A model generated the notes under the pieces. It had not been told where the DNA came from and made no database searches. It was given only the letters and a program-made list of their open reading frames with translations. DNA of 8,888 nucleotides from an uncultured Chloroflexota bacterium (GTDB lineage: Bacteria > Chloroflexota > Dehalococcoidia > Dehalococcoidales > RBG-16-60-22): positions 1 to 8,888 of the forward strand of contig CAIWTG010000064.1 of NCBI GenBank assembly GCA_903915565.1. The letters run 5' to 3'. This document shows, one piece after another, positions 7,283 through 8,888 of this stretch (position 1 is its first letter; each line of letters begins with the position of its first letter). A program made the position numbers and the translations under genes.

Positions 7283-8488
7283 TTAAGTGGTGTATTCCGT
7301 GTTGGTTTTTATATATTCTTCGGACATATCGCAGCCCCAGGCCATGGCTTCTGCTTTGCCCAGGTGTAAGTTTAATCTTATATTTACCTCTTTGCCTTTA
7401 AGATATTCCACCACCGCCGCCTCATTAAATTTTACCCCCACCCCGTCCTTGGCGACGCATGTGTCGCCCATAAATAGCTCGGTTTTGTCCGCCTCCAGAG
7501 CCGCCCCGCTCCGCCCTGCCGCCGCCAGTATGCGTCCCCAGTTGGGGTCGGCGCCGTACATCGCTGTCTTTACCAGCGACGAACTCACGATTGTCCTTGC
7601 CGCTACCTGCGCGTCGTGCAAACTTATCGCCCCGGAAACTCTAACTTCAACCAGCTTGGTCGCGCCTTCGCCGTCGCGCGCCGCCTCCCTCGCCAGGTAA
7701 ATACACACCTTTTCCAGCGCCTGCTGGAAGACTTTAGCTTTATGGCTGCCCATCCTTATCGTCTCTCCCCCCACCACCCCGTTCGCCATTAAAATTACCG
7801 TGTCGTTTGTGCTGCTGTCGCCGTCAATGGACAGCATATTGAACGAGACTGTCGCCGCATCCTTTAATGCCAGGCGTAAAAAGCCGGGCTCAACGGCGGC
7901 GTCGGTCGTCAAAAAGCAAAGCATCGTCGCTAAATCGGGGTGAATCATCCCCGCCCCCTTTAGTATCCCCCCTATTGTAAAATAGTCCGTCTTTACCGCC
8001 ACCTCTTTAGGCACTTTATCTGTCGTCATAATCGCCCGGGCCAGGTCGTGTCCCCCCGCCGCCGAGAACATGATTTTGGGCAGCGCCGCCCGGATACGTT
8101 CCATCGGCAGCATTCTGCCGATTACCCCTGTGCTGGCTATTATCACTTCTTCCTTTTTAATGCCCATATTCTTCCCCGCCAGCTCGGTCATCTCCGAAGC
8201 GTCCAGCAGGCCCTGTTTGCCGGTGCAGGCATTAGCGCAGCCGCTGTTCATTACAATCGCCCGGATGGCGCCCCTCTTCAGCCGCTCCCGACTTAACAGT
8301 ACCGGTGCTGCTTTTACTTTATTGGTGGTAAACACACCTGCGGCGACGCACGTCTTAGTCGATAGCAAAATGCCGAGGTCGAGTCGCTGGCCGGTGCCGT
8401 CCTTGATACCGGCGTTAACCGCGCCCGCCATGAATCCTCCCGGTGAGGTTATCCCGCCGGAAGCTATATAATTCGATTCCCCGTCCAT
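7283..8488 (-). CDS. argJ: Bifunctional glutamate N-acetyltransferase / ornithine acetyltransferase
   Basis: ArgJ moves the acetyl group from N-acetylornithine to glutamate, recycling it, and bifunctional members also use acetyl-CoA to start the pathway. The self-cleavage site is clear: HPDLA/TMLCF, with the nucleophile Thr188 (codon 7927-7925) that becomes the N-terminus of the beta subunit. The oxyanion-hole motif STGVIG (119-124) and the C-terminal end DMSEEYIKTNTEYTT also fit. With ATG 8488 the protein has 401 aa, the usual length, and begins just before the conserved GGIT block. An ATG at 8494 and a TTG at 8524 are in-frame alternatives; none has a strong Shine-Dalgarno, so the start is uncertain by up to 12 codons. 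It is the first gene of the minus-strand operon. AT-rich sequence at 8541-8553 includes CATAAT as a possible -10, without a clear -35. Whether it is truly bifunctional cannot be read from sequence. Confidence 0.95.
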   Translation of the reverse strand: MDGESNYIASGGITSPGGFMAGAVNAGIKDGTGQRLDLGILLSTKTCVAAGVFTTNKVKAAPVLLSRERLKRGAIRAIVMNSGCANACTGKQGLLDASEMTELAGKNMGIKKEEVIIASTGVIGRMLPMERIRAALPKIMFSAAGGHDLARAIMTTDKVPKEVAVKTDYFTIGGILKGAGMIHPDLATMLCFLTTDAAVEPGFLRLALKDAATVSFNMLSIDGDSSTNDTVILMANGVVGGETIRMGSHKAKVFQQALEKVCIYLAREAARDGEGATKLVEVRVSGAISLHDAQVAARTIVSSSLVKTAMYGADPNWGRILAAAGRSGAALEADKTELFMGDTCVAKDGVGVKFNEAAVVEYLKGKEVNIRLNLHLGKAEAMAWGCDMSEEYIKTNTEYTT

Positions 8489-8586
8489 GCACATAAATAT
8501 AACATATTGAGCCTCTGCGGGCAATCGTCTCGTAGCTAAATATAAATATTATGTCTACTTTATCTGCCTAAAAGGAGGTAGGTTGC

Positions 8587-8609
8587 GGGAGGGGGCGCTG
8601 CCCCCTCCC
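8587..8609. repeat. GC-rich 10-bp perfect hairpin
   Basis: GGGAGGGGGC at 8587-8596 is the exact complement of GCCCCCTCCC at 8600-8609, around a 3-nt loop. It lies in the spacer between argJ and the divergent right-hand gene. No T tract follows on either strand, so it does not look like a terminator. Together with the next inverted repeat it resembles a dispersed intergenic repeat. Confidence 0.75.
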
Positions 8610-8617
8610 CAGATAAT

Positions 8618-8675
8618 CCCCCTCTCCGAACATTTATACTAATGGCTTCATTTAATCTTTTGTTCGGAGAGGGGG
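8618..8675. repeat. 14-bp perfect inverted repeat, possible miniature mobile or REP-like element
   Basis: CCCCCTCTCCGAAC at 8618-8631 pairs exactly with GTTCGGAGAGGGGG at 8662-8675, around an AT-rich 30-nt interior. The interior has no reading frame or other structure I can name. No target-site duplication is obvious. The two arms share a CCCCCTC-type core with the hairpin 9 nt to the left. The spacer from 8489 to 8790 otherwise holds only the promoter and ribosome binding site of the right-hand gene and any promoter of argJ. Confidence 0.7.
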
Positions 8676-8741
8676 CAAGGGGGTAAGGCACAAAAAATCT
8701 TGAAAAATATAAGGTTGGCATTTCCCTTTCGCCCTCTCCCT

Positions 8742-8750
8742 TGATATAAT
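8742..8750 (+). promoter_or_regulatory. Extended -10 promoter of the right-hand gene
   Basis: TGATATAAT contains a perfect TATAAT (8745-8750) preceded by TG one base upstream, the extended -10 form. The sequence 17 bp further upstream (around 8722-8727) is not a good -35, and the TTGGCA at 8715-8720 is too far away (24 bp). Transcription would begin near 8757, about 34 nt before the start codon. Confidence 0.6.
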
Positions 8751-8778
8751 TACAGTTTAGAAATACTACATTAACTCC

Positions 8779-8785
8779 AGGAGGT
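8779..8785 (+). promoter_or_regulatory. Ribosome binding site of the right-hand gene
   Basis: AGGAGGT, a near-perfect Shine-Dalgarno, is 5 nt before the TTG at 8791 and supports that TTG as the start. Confidence 0.8.
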
Positions 8786-8790
8786 CCGCT

Positions 8791-8888
8791 TTGAAACTTA
8801 AAGACGAAATCAAGAAATACGCTAAAGAACAATTGAACATGGATTATTGCGGCTTCACTAACGTGGAACGCCTTTCCGGCGCCCCGCA
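8791..8888 (+). CDS. N-terminus of a probable QueG-like 4Fe-4S protein (cut by window end)
   Basis: Thirty-two codons are visible, running off the window edge. The start is TTG, supported by the strong ribosome binding site and an extended -10 promoter, and the gene is divergent from the arg operon. The peptide begins MKLKDEIKKYAKEQ and continues to DYCGFTNVERLSGAP. The pattern 'amphipathic helix, then D-x-x-G-F/I-x-x-x-E-R-x-x-G-A-P' is familiar from the start of proteins annotated as epoxyqueuosine reductase-like or 4Fe-4S double-cluster proteins of anaerobes. The diagnostic iron-sulfur cysteines would lie outside the window, so the family call is tentative while the existence of the gene is well supported. 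Confidence 0.7.
   Translation, partial: MKLKDEIKKYAKEQLNMDYCGFTNVERLSGAP

Noticed and set aside
8587..8675. Intrinsic terminators for transcripts in the argJ upstream spacer
   Set aside because: Neither hairpin is followed by a T tract on either strand, and no gene ends beside them.
8560..8832. A 90-codon minus-strand reading frame across the argJ upstream spacer
   Set aside because: It runs through both inverted repeats and the promoter, ribosome binding site and first codons of the plus-strand gene, and its product is low-complexity Pro/Gly/Ala-rich with no recognisable domain.

Overview
The window carries most of an arginine biosynthesis operon, read on the minus strand, in transcription order argJ, argB, argD, a membrane-anchored putative hydrolase, argG, argH. 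A two-gene ABC-2 type exporter (ATPase, then permease) follows. Gene spacing is tight: 1 nt between argB and argD, 3 nt between the frame-restored argD and the hydrolase, 22 nt before argG, a 4-nt ATGA overlap between argG and argH, 54 nt before the ATPase, and an 8-nt overlap between the two ABC genes. One transcript could cover the whole set. At the right edge a divergent plus-strand gene begins, with a good extended -10 promoter and ribosome binding site; its first 32 codons resemble the N-terminus of QueG-like 4Fe-4S proteins. At the left edge a plus-strand intrinsic terminator probably ends a convergent gene outside the window.

Together the arg genes give ArgJ (acetyl transfer onto glutamate and off acetylornithine), ArgB (acetylglutamate kinase), ArgD (acetylornithine aminotransferase), ArgG (argininosuccinate synthase) and ArgH (argininosuccinate lyase). 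ArgC (acetylglutamyl-phosphate reductase) and ArgF (ornithine carbamoyltransferase), both needed for a complete pathway, are not in this window. A gene with an N-terminal transmembrane helix and a GESTG nucleophile elbow lies between argD and argG, a place where argF is often found.

The clearest anomaly is in argD. The reading frame is lost near 5352-5356 by an apparent one-base deletion, and the conserved C-terminal end of the enzyme continues in another frame to 5226. This is either a recent mutation or a sequence error in a short homopolymer.

The organism cannot be fixed from the sequence alone. It is a bacterium of moderate GC content with strong Shine-Dalgarno sites and frequent TTG or GTG starts. 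The gene order and the flavour of the proteins suggest an anaerobic lineage such as Chloroflexota (Dehalococcoidia), which is an inference of moderate to low confidence. The spacer between argJ and the divergent gene holds two strong inverted repeats of a dispersed-repeat character. I found no CRISPR array, transposase, RNA gene or phage gene, and nothing that demonstrates a new defence or other multi-gene system. The points most worth following are the argD frameshift, the hydrolase inside the operon and the inverted-repeat element.
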